Source: Cryobacterium ruanii (GTDB lineage: Bacteria > Actinomycetota > Actinomycetes > Actinomycetales > Microbacteriaceae). From it: a DNA stretch of 64,000 nucleotides. The stretch covers positions 31,870 to 95,869 of the forward strand of contig NZ_SOHK01000021.1 of the NCBI RefSeq assembly GCF_004404055.1, read 5' to 3'. Position 1 is the stretch's first letter. The number at the start of each line of letters is the position of its first letter. The notes below the pieces were generated by a model. The model did no database searches and was not told the origin of the DNA. It saw nothing but the letters and a program-made list of their open reading frames with translations. Shown piece by piece: positions 55,201 to 63,268 of the stretch. The position numbers and the translations under genes are program-made.

Positions 55201-58200
55201 CTCGACTATCACGGCGCAATTGAATTTCAGTACCGGGTGCGCGACAGCGGCGGGGCCACCGGACTCGCGCTTGTGCGCATCGGGGTGCTCGACCAGCGCT
55301 CCAACCCAAGCCCGATCACCTTCAGCGACTACGTCGAGGTGCAGGCCGGACCCGACAGCCAGGTGGTAGTCTTTCCCGCCGCCAACGACATCGAGCCCGG
55401 CGGCGGCAGCCTGACCCTGAGCCTGGTCACGCCAGACGCGGCGGCCGGAACCGCCGAATACGACGCGCTTGCCGGGCGTATCGACTCCGTCACCGACGAA
55501 CGCGTGGTGTTCACGGCCGCCGACGAGCCGGGCCTGCTCACTTTCGTCTACTCGGTGACCAACGCCAATGACGACGTCGCCCAGGGCTTCATTGTGGTCA
55601 AGGTCGTGCGCTCCTCCGTTCCCGACTATCCGGTCGTGATTGACACGACCCTCGCCCTGGACGAACGCGCTGCATTTCCCGACGGTGTCGACGTGGTCAC
55701 CGACAAGGTCTCCTGGAACTCCGGTGACGTCTCCGACCTCAGTCTGACTCTGTGGGGCAGCCACCCGGGCCTCGAGGTATCGGGCTGGAAGATCAGCGGC
55801 AAGGTTCCCGACGAGGGCCTGCTCGCCCCGTTCGCACTGACCGGACTGAACTTTCAGGGGATCGAGGTGACCACCTACGGGTTCCTCCGCATTCCGGCGA
55901 AGGACGCCATCATCATCGCGCTCAAAAAGGGCAAGGTCGACCAGATTGTCCGGGAAGATGCCCTGGTCAGCTTCAACCTGACCAGCCTCGTGTCGATCCC
56001 CACCGGGACCAACCTGGAATTGCAGCGCACGGGCATCCGTTCGTCGGGGGAGCGCAAAAATGCGACGTGCAGCTTCGAGTCGGGCACGACGGTGACCTAC
56101 ACGGCCGGGTCTGACGCGCCGTGGACCGACTCCTGCACGGTGCCGGCGCGCATCGACGGGCAGGAGGACTACACCCAGCTCGTCGTGCCGATCGTGGTCG
56201 AGCCGCTCGACCCGCAGCCGGAACTGCGCCCGGCGGCGCTCACCGCCAGCTCGGGCTCCGAGGCCATTCGTTACGATCTCAGCCACATGGTCGAGTGGCA
56301 GGGCAAGGGTGACGTGCCAGCCCTGACCTTTGCGATTGACTTCGCCTCCGACCAGTTCACCGTGACGCAGGATGGCGCGATCCTCACGATCGGTGTCGCC
56401 GACAACGCCGTAGCCGGCCGCGAAGCAGCCGTCACTGTGAGCCTGTCGAGCCACCGCGACGCGGTTGCGTCAGTGCTCGCCCTGAAAGTGGGCCCGGCGC
56501 CGAGCGAACTGCCCAAGGGCGGCACCGTGGCCACGCCCTGCACCCAGTCGTCTGGCTCGAGCTGCTCGATTGCCGTCGTCGGCACGGCCGGCGAGGTCAA
56601 CCTGTACCGCGGCACCCCGCTCGTACTGGTCTCCGTCACTGCACCGAGTACCTGCGTCGGTGTGTCGTTCGCGGTCGAGAATTCCAGGAACGTTCGGGCC
56701 AGCTGGTCGGGTGACACCGCCGGCGGCGTCTGTGAGGCGAGATTCGTGGTGCGTGACGCGCAGGGCAAGCTCAGCGCCGGAAGCCGCAACGGGTCGATCA
56801 CCCTTGACCTGCAGGGCTACCCGACGGCGCCGAACGAGGTGAAGCAGATCGCCTATGGTGACCGATCGATCACCCTGTCGGTCAGTCCCGGCGGCGCCAA
56901 CGCGGCCTACCCTGCGCTCGAGGGGTTTAATCTGTACCGTAACGGTGCCTCGGTGGCTCGCTGTGACACGTCGGGCAACTGCGGCAAGATTCGCACGAGC
57001 GAGAACGGCCAGAAAGACCTCTACGAGGCGAAAGCCGTGAACGCGGTCGGGGAATCCCGTAGTGCCGTGAGCATCAGGGCCTGGTCGTACGACACCCCGG
57101 GCATGGGCGCGCTCTCTGCTGCGCCGGTCTTCGAGGAGGGCCTCACGAGCGAAGGGACCGGTGCCGTCAACGTGACCATCGAGAATAACGACGCCTCGAC
57201 CAATCGGTACAGCATCAACGGCACCGAACACCCCGTGACTACGCCCGGCGTCGGAACGACCGTATTCACCCTCGCGCTGGCCGTAGGCAACCAGACCATC
57301 ACGGCGACCCCGCTCAGCCGGGACGACCAGCCGGCGGGCAGCGGACCGACCGATGAATCGATGTCCCAGACCGTGCTCGTGGCCGGATCGCCTGCCATCA
57401 CTTCGATCGGGGAGCTGAGCTCGCAGCACCGATCGATCACCGTGACCGACGCCGCGTTCGATGCCAACTTCAGTGCGGTTTCGCAGGAGGTGCTCTATGT
57501 CGCCTCGCTGACCGAGGGCGCCGCCTGCACGCTGACTCCGGCGGGATTCACGCCGGAGGGTGCGTCCTCCTCGGACGACCCGATGATCGGTAACCTGACC
57601 AAGCACACGAAGTACTACGTGACGATCTGCTACTCGAACGGCTTCGGGGTCACGACGGCTAGTGCCGGACCGATCACGACCTGGGAGAAGCCGGATGCTC
57701 CGGGTGACGGGGAGTACACCTACGGTATGGGCGCGCCGGCCACCGGCCAGTACCTGCTGACGACACCCACGTCGACGGCAGACGTACCACGAGACTTCGC
57801 GGTCGACTTCGAGAACTTCGACGCGGTGACCGGTTCGACCGTCTTCGGTTCCGACCCCGGCATTCGGGTGCGGTACTGCACGGAGTCCGACGGCACCCTG
57901 TGCAGCGACTGGTCGACGGTCGCGGCGGCGGATGCCTCGCGCGCCTGGCAGGTCAGGTTCGCGGTCACCGGCCTCAATAACTCGGGCTGCGTCATTGGCG
58001 GCCCCATCGCGGTCGCCGTCGACGCGACCTCGGCCGGTCTGGCCGAAGCTGTTGTGACCGGTGCAGAGTACGACGTGCCGAACCCGAAGGGTGGTCGGAT
58101 GTGGGCGTACCGCGGTGGCGCCACCGTTCCTACGGACGCGACCCAGACCAAGAACGTGAACTGGACCATCACGTGGACGGCGGCGCAGACCTCCGGCCTC

Positions 58201-58263
58201 GTTACGGTCTCCGGTACCACCCAGGCCACGGCTACCGGCTGTTCTGCGGCCCCGACTTCCTGA
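52264..58263 (+). CDS. Giant membrane-anchored Ig-like/cadherin-like repeat protein
   Basis: 1999 residues. A basic N-terminus and a single membrane anchor (IRIAAVAAIGALLATVAIVV) are followed by a beta-propeller-like 400-residue region, then tandem Ig/cadherin-like repeats with calcium-binding-like motifs (LLNDHDANDD, GWVDPDGDPLFVAS, FGTDPDGDTVVLD, VLENDVASDGN) and C-terminal FN3-type modules (about residue 1530 on). No sortase motif. ATG after GGAG, 13 bp behind the kinase gene. It likely reaches through the cell wall. Confidence 0.9.
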   Translation: MAGKRTRQRRFVVSKARLGVIRIAAVAAIGALLATVAIVVDGFDVKQTPVNASSIWALQSGDGNRYARINTDLGELDTVKTVPAPSELVQTDSTVLLFAQNNEKVVDVSLAAPLDLGNDAGDYDSTPAGTRTIASSTSWVGYLTSSGTVFAGAVGAADAPRPVNPYIDDEVAPGDTPRAYRSDAIAITPEGVLYSYSSDAETVLRYSITEARMLGEDAITDGPAEPGSQLSVVGDTWALLSVAGDELWLAGQGEPVKTDLSELAVLQRPSGSADDLFISDQTGLVAFALADGARTALIGDAETVLGVPAAPTPFKGVRYAAWLPASGIAGTLFSEIAGESPLSFGAGTPNGDAAPAFRANESHLILNDTRSGWVWTIPDGALIASSQDWTLAAAEEPHRQDDIEEASEVVEPKAPVAMPDAFGVRVDQLVSLPVLLNDHDANDDALSVVPASVTGLDPSWGTVSVTDQNQVLAVQVAPGASGSATFNYAITDGSRTDGLDSPSASVTLTVHGDDVNSAPVWCGTDGCLQDWPSPEVQPGGTMTVPVLPGWVDPDGDPLFVASAVNTTGIGSVSVTPAGVLVYKHANAAEQTAQSAVILVRVSDIHGASAEKVLTIVVTPTPRLTVEPFALLAAVNERLTVNPAIYVAGAAGLYRIESATIPTSAEGSTVAVTANGTAFDFAATAIGNYMVSLTIADDVSEVVSLVRISVVAADSGALATSPVTVFVRPKADTSVDVFTAVSNPAGRVLLLGEAIPETVLGASLSVDVVGQNVLRVRGSTADERPGKLGTVRYTVSDGTENPLYTVRGEATVYLLEAPVPQAPIAMNDSVSVRVGAQIDIPVLENDVASDGNIVILNAESVQNRSDQGLAFAAGAELRYLAPNEPGSYELAYSVYTAGAPELIDSAVVSVEVLAEGDNTAPQPRTLYGRVLSGETIEIPFDSFGTDPDGDTVVLDRIITQPARGTASINATGDAIVYSSPLDYHGAIEFQYRVRDSGGATGLALVRIGVLDQRSNPSPITFSDYVEVQAGPDSQVVVFPAANDIEPGGGSLTLSLVTPDAAAGTAEYDALAGRIDSVTDERVVFTAADEPGLLTFVYSVTNANDDVAQGFIVVKVVRSSVPDYPVVIDTTLALDERAAFPDGVDVVTDKVSWNSGDVSDLSLTLWGSHPGLEVSGWKISGKVPDEGLLAPFALTGLNFQGIEVTTYGFLRIPAKDAIIIALKKGKVDQIVREDALVSFNLTSLVSIPTGTNLELQRTGIRSSGERKNATCSFESGTTVTYTAGSDAPWTDSCTVPARIDGQEDYTQLVVPIVVEPLDPQPELRPAALTASSGSEAIRYDLSHMVEWQGKGDVPALTFAIDFASDQFTVTQDGAILTIGVADNAVAGREAAVTVSLSSHRDAVASVLALKVGPAPSELPKGGTVATPCTQSSGSSCSIAVVGTAGEVNLYRGTPLVLVSVTAPSTCVGVSFAVENSRNVRASWSGDTAGGVCEARFVVRDAQGKLSAGSRNGSITLDLQGYPTAPNEVKQIAYGDRSITLSVSPGGANAAYPALEGFNLYRNGASVARCDTSGNCGKIRTSENGQKDLYEAKAVNAVGESRSAVSIRAWSYDTPGMGALSAAPVFEEGLTSEGTGAVNVTIENNDASTNRYSINGTEHPVTTPGVGTTVFTLALAVGNQTITATPLSRDDQPAGSGPTDESMSQTVLVAGSPAITSIGELSSQHRSITVTDAAFDANFSAVSQEVLYVASLTEGAACTLTPAGFTPEGASSSDDPMIGNLTKHTKYYVTICYSNGFGVTTASAGPITTWEKPDAPGDGEYTYGMGAPATGQYLLTTPTSTADVPRDFAVDFENFDAVTGSTVFGSDPGIRVRYCTESDGTLCSDWSTVAAADASRAWQVRFAVTGLNNSGCVIGGPIAVAVDATSAGLAEAVVTGAEYDVPNPKGGRMWAYRGGATVPTDATQTKNVNWTITWTAAQTSGLVTVSGTTQATATGCSAAPTS

Positions 58264-58293
58264 CAATCTCGTGACACTGAAAGAGCCACACAC

Positions 58294-59259
58294 ATGACAA
58301 TCACCCCGGAGCAGTCAGACTGGTTTGCCGCGACCTTCACGATGATGGTCGACAACGTCGAGCAGGTCGTTCTCGGCAAGCGCCACGTGATCGAGCTCGC
58401 CTTCACCGCGATGGTCAGCGAGGGCCACTTGCTGCTCGAGGACTTTCCGGGCACCGGCAAGACTTCGCTCGCCCGCGCCATGTCGCAGACCGTTCAGGGC
58501 GTCTCCACCCGCATCCAGTTCACCCCCGATCTGTTGCCCGGCGACGTGACCGGCATCACCGTCTACGACCAGAAGACCGGCGAGTTCGAGTTTCACAGCG
58601 GACCGATTTTCGCCAACGTCGTACTCGCCGACGAGATCAACCGGGCCAGCCCGAAGACCCAGTCGGCACTGCTCGAAGCCATGGAAGAAGGCAACGTCAC
58701 CATCGACGGCATCACCCGCTCGACCGGTGTGCCCTTTCTCGTCATCGCCACCCAAAACCCGATCGAGCAGGCCGGCACCTACCGGCTGCCCGAGGCCCAG
58801 CTCGACCGGTTCATGATGAAGGCCTCGCTCGGCTACCCCGACCTCGCGTCGACCATACGCATTCTCGAGGGCACCGCTGACGTGCGACACGAACTCGCTC
58901 CGGTGATCACCCCGCAGGCCCTCATGAGCATGAGCAACATCGCACGCACAGTGTTCGTGAACCCCCTCGTCTACGACTACATCGGCCGCCTGGTCGAGGC
59001 CACCCGCGACGCCCGCCAGGTGCGCATGGGCGTGAGCGTGCGAGGCGCCCGGGCCCTCACCAAGGCCGCCAAAACCTGGGCCGTCGCCCACGGCCGCACC
59101 TTCGTCACCCCCGACGACGTCAAGGCCCTCGCCGAGCAGGTGCTGGCGCACCGCATGGTGCTCGACCCCGAAGCGGAGTTCGACGGAGTCACCGCGAGCG
59201 CCGTCATCGGCCAGATCCTGCTCGACATCGTACCGCCCAGTCGGAGCGACCTGGCGTGA
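58294..59259 (+). CDS. MoxR-type AAA+ ATPase
   Basis: 321 residues. Walker A GTGKTSLARAM, Walker B ADEINRASPKTQSALLEAME, sensor region IATQNPIEQAGTYRLPEAQ and the MoxR C-terminal lid. MoxR ATPases act as chaperones, usually with a DUF58/VWA partner, which follows directly with a four-base overlap. Confidence 0.95.
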   Translation: MTITPEQSDWFAATFTMMVDNVEQVVLGKRHVIELAFTAMVSEGHLLLEDFPGTGKTSLARAMSQTVQGVSTRIQFTPDLLPGDVTGITVYDQKTGEFEFHSGPIFANVVLADEINRASPKTQSALLEAMEEGNVTIDGITRSTGVPFLVIATQNPIEQAGTYRLPEAQLDRFMMKASLGYPDLASTIRILEGTADVRHELAPVITPQALMSMSNIARTVFVNPLVYDYIGRLVEATRDARQVRMGVSVRGARALTKAAKTWAVAHGRTFVTPDDVKALAEQVLAHRMVLDPEAEFDGVTASAVIGQILLDIVPPSRSDLA

Positions 59260-60644
59260 GTTTTCACACCGAATCGCGTCGCGCACTGACATCGACGCAG
59301 TCGCGAACCGCAACCCAGACCCGGTCTGCAACGCACACCCGATACAGCACCACGCGCGCGAGTAAGTCAACGACGTTGACCCTCGTGGGCGCTGTCGTGC
59401 TCTGGATGCGGATCTCGCGAGCGGTGCGAAACGGTGTGCAGGCATCCGTTGAATGGGTCGGCGAAACGGTCACGCCGGCCGGATGGGTGGTCGTCACCGC
59501 CGCGATCGTGCTGCTGCCGCTCGGCCTGGTCTTCGGCTGGACCGAACTGATCGTGATCGGCTGTGTGGCGGTCGCCCTCATACTGATCTCCCTGCCGTTT
59601 CTGGCCGGCGGCCGGGCCTACAGAGTCGACTTCGTGCTGCCGGCCGACCGGGTCGTCGCCGGCTCCGAAGTGCTCGGCACCCTCACCGTCACCAACGTGT
59701 CGAAGCGGCTCGAGCTGCCGGGTCGTGTCGACGTTCCGATCGGCAAAGGGCTGGCGGATGTCTACGTGCCGCTGTTGCGCGCCGGCCAGGTTCACGAAGA
59801 ACACGTTCGCGTGCCCGCCTACCGCCGCGGCGTCATCGATGTTGGCCCGGTTACGACCGTGCGCAGCGACCCGCTCGGCGTGTTCGGCCGCGAAGTGGCC
59901 TGGGCCGACGTGAACCGCCTGTTCGTGCATCCGGTGACCGTCTCGATTCCGAGCACGAGCGCCGGTTTCGTGCGCGACCTCGAGGGCAACCCCACGAGCG
60001 ACATCGTCGACTCCGACATCTCCTTTCACGCTATTCGCGAGTACGCCCCTGGAGACGGGCAGCGGCACATCCACTGGAAGTCAACCGCGAAGACCGGCAA
60101 GCTGATGGTTCGGCAGTTCGAGGAGAGCCGACGCTCCCGCCTGGCCATAGTGCTGAGCCTCAACGCCGCCGAGTACGCCTCCGAGGATGAGTTCGAGATG
60201 GCGGTCAGCGCTACCGGGTCGCTCGGCGTGCGCGCTATTCGCGACGGCCGGGACCTCGCCGTCGTGGCGAGCGAGGAGATCCCCGATATCGTGCGCAGCA
60301 GCATCCGTTCGGTGCGCAGCCTGAGCGTCGTGTCGACGCGCACCCTGCTCGATGATCTCACCGCGATCGAGGCCAGCCCGCACGCCATGAACGTCGAAGA
60401 CGTCTGTGTGCTCGCCGCCCAGGTGGTGCCCGATATCTCCATTGCGTTCGTGGTCTGCGGGTCGACAATGACTGCCCGACGCCTGCAGGCGCTCACCCTG
60501 AAATTCGCCGGCAACGTGCAGGTCGTCGCCGTTCTGTGCAACCCCGACGAACAGCCAAGCTTTCGCGACCTTGCCGGCACGAGCGTGCTGACCATCGGCG
60601 TGCTCGACGACTTTCGCTCCCTGCTCAGCCGACGAGCCGCATGA
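59256..60644 (+). CDS. DUF58-domain protein
   Basis: 462 residues with two N-terminal membrane helices (ITAAIVLLPLGLVFGWTEL region and following) and a DUF58 domain: YAPGDGQRHIHWKSTAKTGK is the family signature. The end resembles a VWA-like fold. It is the usual partner of MoxR, here also coupled to it by overlap. The start at 59256 gives a Thr/Ser-rich leader; a later start is possible. Confidence 0.9.
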   Translation: MSFHTESRRALTSTQSRTATQTRSATHTRYSTTRASKSTTLTLVGAVVLWMRISRAVRNGVQASVEWVGETVTPAGWVVVTAAIVLLPLGLVFGWTELIVIGCVAVALILISLPFLAGGRAYRVDFVLPADRVVAGSEVLGTLTVTNVSKRLELPGRVDVPIGKGLADVYVPLLRAGQVHEEHVRVPAYRRGVIDVGPVTTVRSDPLGVFGREVAWADVNRLFVHPVTVSIPSTSAGFVRDLEGNPTSDIVDSDISFHAIREYAPGDGQRHIHWKSTAKTGKLMVRQFEESRRSRLAIVLSLNAAEYASEDEFEMAVSATGSLGVRAIRDGRDLAVVASEEIPDIVRSSIRSVRSLSVVSTRTLLDDLTAIEASPHAMNVEDVCVLAAQVVPDISIAFVVCGSTMTARRLQALTLKFAGNVQVVAVLCNPDEQPSFRDLAGTSVLTIGVLDDFRSLLSRRAA

Positions 60645-63268
60645 GCACGCCAGCGATTCCTTCAGTGGACCGAACAGTGACGGTAGCGATTCCCCTGGTC
60701 CGGCCGCGCCGTGCTCCCGAGGGCCGCCGCCGTCCCCGCGTGATCAACGCCCTGTTCGTCGTGGCGATGATGCTCGTCGCCGTCTGGGCTGCCTGGCCGA
60801 TCTACCAGGACACCAGCTACCTGGTGATGGCGGCCGCCGCCATCGCGGTCGGGCTGGGCCTGGCCTGGCTCGGCACCCTCCGCGGCTGGTCCTGGTTTAC
60901 CGTGTTGCTGAGCGTGCTCGGTGCCTACCTGCTGCTCGGCGTTCCGCTCGCAGTCCCGACCGCAGTCACCGGCCTGCCGGGCGTTCTCGGCGGACTGCTC
61001 GACCTCGTGACCGCCACGGTGTTCAGCTGGAAAGAGCTCGTCACCATCCAGCTGCCCGTCGGCTCCTACCAGTCGCTCCTGGCGCCCGCGTTCCTCATGT
61101 TTCTCAGCGGCACCACGGTGGCGCTATCGCTGGCCTGGCGCGGCGGCCGACTCTTCGCCCTCGCTGTGCCCCTCATTTTTGCCGTGCAGTTGTTCGGCCT
61201 CGTCTTCGGGTCAAGTGCCGTGAGCATTCCGCTGACCGTGCTCGGCTTCAGCCTGCCGGCACCCCGCGAAAGCCTGATCGGCCTCGCCGGTTTGCTGCTT
61301 GCCTTCGGCTTTCTGGCCTGGCGCACCCACCTCGCTCGCAGCGAAGCGCTCGACCTGGCTGCCCGCTCAACCGGGGTGCAGCGCACTCTCGGCGGTCTCG
61401 GCGGTCGCATGCGTCGGGGCGTCCTCGCCGGCGGTGTACTGCTGCTCGCCATCGGCGTCTCGGTCGGCGGGCTCTCCGTTGCCTGGGCGACGCCGGCCCG
61501 CGAGGTGCTGCGCAGCAGCATCGACCCGGCTGTTGAACTGCGCGAATACGTCAGCCCGCTCAGCCAGTACCGCAGCTACTTCAGCGCCGAGCTGTACGAC
61601 GAGGAGCTGTTCACGGTGACCGGCGACACCGTCGATACCGCGACCGACGGCGCTGGCGCAGCGTCGCGCGTGCGCCTCGCCGTGCTCAGCTACTACGACG
61701 GCGAAGTCTTTAGGGTCGTGAACCCCGCTGCGGGCGAGAACGACCAGGCCTCCGCTTTTGCCCGGGTGCCGCACTCGCGCGGGGCATCCGCCGGGAGCGT
61801 CACGACCAGGTTCGACATTGCCGGGTACACCGGCGTGTGGATGCCGGGGGCCGACGCGGTGTCCAGCATCCGCTTTGCCGGTGCCCGTGCCGCTGACCTG
61901 AGCGACGGCTTTTTCTACAACGCGGGCACGGCATCCGGTATTCAACTCAACGCCCTTAAAGACGGTGACCGCTACACGATGGTCTTCGAGCCCCAACCGG
62001 ATGCGCCGACCCTAGCCGGTCTCGCCCACCCGGCCGGCAACACGATCGACGAAACGCTAATTCCTGCGAGCCTCCGCGACTGGGTCGACGCTCAGGCGGT
62101 CCCGAGCGACGGCACCGGACTGGCCGAACTCGTCACGCGGCTGCGCGAGCGCGGCTATCTCAGCCACGCCCTCACCGTGCCGACCGTCGACTCCTGGACC
62201 GCCGACCTCGCCGATTATCAGTTCATGCCGAGCCTGGCCGGGCATTCGGTCTCCCGCATCGACGCACTCTTCACCGCGCTGCTCGAGAAGCAGAACAGCA
62301 CGACCGCCACGGAGAATTCCCAGTTGGTGGCCGCGATCGGCGACGACGAACAATTCGCGGTGGCGACGGCGCTGCTCGCGCGCCACCTCGGGTTTGAGTC
62401 CCGAGTGGTGCTCGGATTCGCCCTCGGCGCTTCGACGGATTCCGGTGCGCCCGGCGCCTGCCCTCAGGGCGTCTGCTCGGGCCAGAACCTGGCAGCCTGG
62501 ATTGAAGTGGCCAGCGGCGACGGCAACTGGGTCACCGTCGAGACGACCCCGCAGTTTCAGAACCCGCTGTCACCCATCGACGACACCACCCGCGACCCGC
62601 AGTACAACACCGAGGTGATCGCGGAAGGCGCCACCGAGCAGCGCGCCCCCGAGGCGAACCCGACCAGCGGTGAAGACCAGCAGGAAGAGGACCAGGTCAC
62701 CGGCCCCGACCTGGCCTGGCTGTTCGCGGCCCTCAAGGTCGGCGGCGTCAGCCTGGCCATCCTGCTGGCGATCAGCACGCCGTTCCTGATCATTCTCGGC
62801 GCCAAAATCAAACGCCGTCGCGACCGCGCGCGCGCTGCCGACGTGTCGGCGCGGTTCGCCGGTGGCTGGGACGAATACATCGACGCCGCCGTCGATCGCG
62901 GCCTCGCCGACCAGGGCAGCAGGACCCGGGTCGAGATCGCGGCGCACTACGAGTCGGTCGGCGGTGGCGTGCTCGCCAACCTCGCCGACCGCGCCGTGTT
63001 CGGACCGATACCCCCCGCGACCGGCGACAGCGACGCCTTCTGGGCCCTCGTAACGGCGGAACGGGCCGGCTTAGCCGCGAGTGGCACCCGCCGAGACCGC
63101 TGGCGTGCTGCCGTTTCCCTGCGTTCCTTTGCTCGGCTAGCGGATGGCGGCCGACTCTTCAGTTTTCGACGACGCACGTCGCGATACGACACGACCACCG
63201 TGCGCCCGAACCGGCGCGACACCAGCAGATTGGGGGAGCGGTCGCCCATCAGCGGTCGCGAATCATAA
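60641..63268 (+). CDS. Transglutaminase-like (TgpA type) membrane protein, catalytic triad missing
   Basis: 875 residues: about six membrane helices, an outside transglutaminase-like domain (residues about 500-640), one more helix near 710-730, and a charged cytoplasmic tail. The normal catalytic motif GYCEQFA is GDDEQFA (Asp569 in place of Cys), HAW is AAW (Ala619) and the Asp of the FDPT motif is Glu634 (VTVETTP). It is therefore probably inactive as protease/transglutaminase and serves as a scaffold. ATG overlaps the DUF58 stop. Confidence 0.88.
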   Translation: MSTPAIPSVDRTVTVAIPLVRPRRAPEGRRRPRVINALFVVAMMLVAVWAAWPIYQDTSYLVMAAAAIAVGLGLAWLGTLRGWSWFTVLLSVLGAYLLLGVPLAVPTAVTGLPGVLGGLLDLVTATVFSWKELVTIQLPVGSYQSLLAPAFLMFLSGTTVALSLAWRGGRLFALAVPLIFAVQLFGLVFGSSAVSIPLTVLGFSLPAPRESLIGLAGLLLAFGFLAWRTHLARSEALDLAARSTGVQRTLGGLGGRMRRGVLAGGVLLLAIGVSVGGLSVAWATPAREVLRSSIDPAVELREYVSPLSQYRSYFSAELYDEELFTVTGDTVDTATDGAGAASRVRLAVLSYYDGEVFRVVNPAAGENDQASAFARVPHSRGASAGSVTTRFDIAGYTGVWMPGADAVSSIRFAGARAADLSDGFFYNAGTASGIQLNALKDGDRYTMVFEPQPDAPTLAGLAHPAGNTIDETLIPASLRDWVDAQAVPSDGTGLAELVTRLRERGYLSHALTVPTVDSWTADLADYQFMPSLAGHSVSRIDALFTALLEKQNSTTATENSQLVAAIGDDEQFAVATALLARHLGFESRVVLGFALGASTDSGAPGACPQGVCSGQNLAAWIEVASGDGNWVTVETTPQFQNPLSPIDDTTRDPQYNTEVIAEGATEQRAPEANPTSGEDQQEEDQVTGPDLAWLFAALKVGGVSLAILLAISTPFLIILGAKIKRRRDRARAADVSARFAGGWDEYIDAAVDRGLADQGSRTRVEIAAHYESVGGGVLANLADRAVFGPIPPATGDSDAFWALVTAERAGLAASGTRRDRWRAAVSLRSFARLADGGRLFSFRRRTSRYDTTTVRPNRRDTSRLGERSPISGRES

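Noticed and set aside
54511..56454. 647-codon minus-strand frame opposite the giant Ig-like gene
   Set aside because: Shadow frame; the plus-strand protein has clear repeats and an anchor.
56470..58293. 607-codon minus-strand frame opposite the end of the Ig-like gene
   Set aside because: Shadow frame, Arg/Gly/Val-rich without motif.
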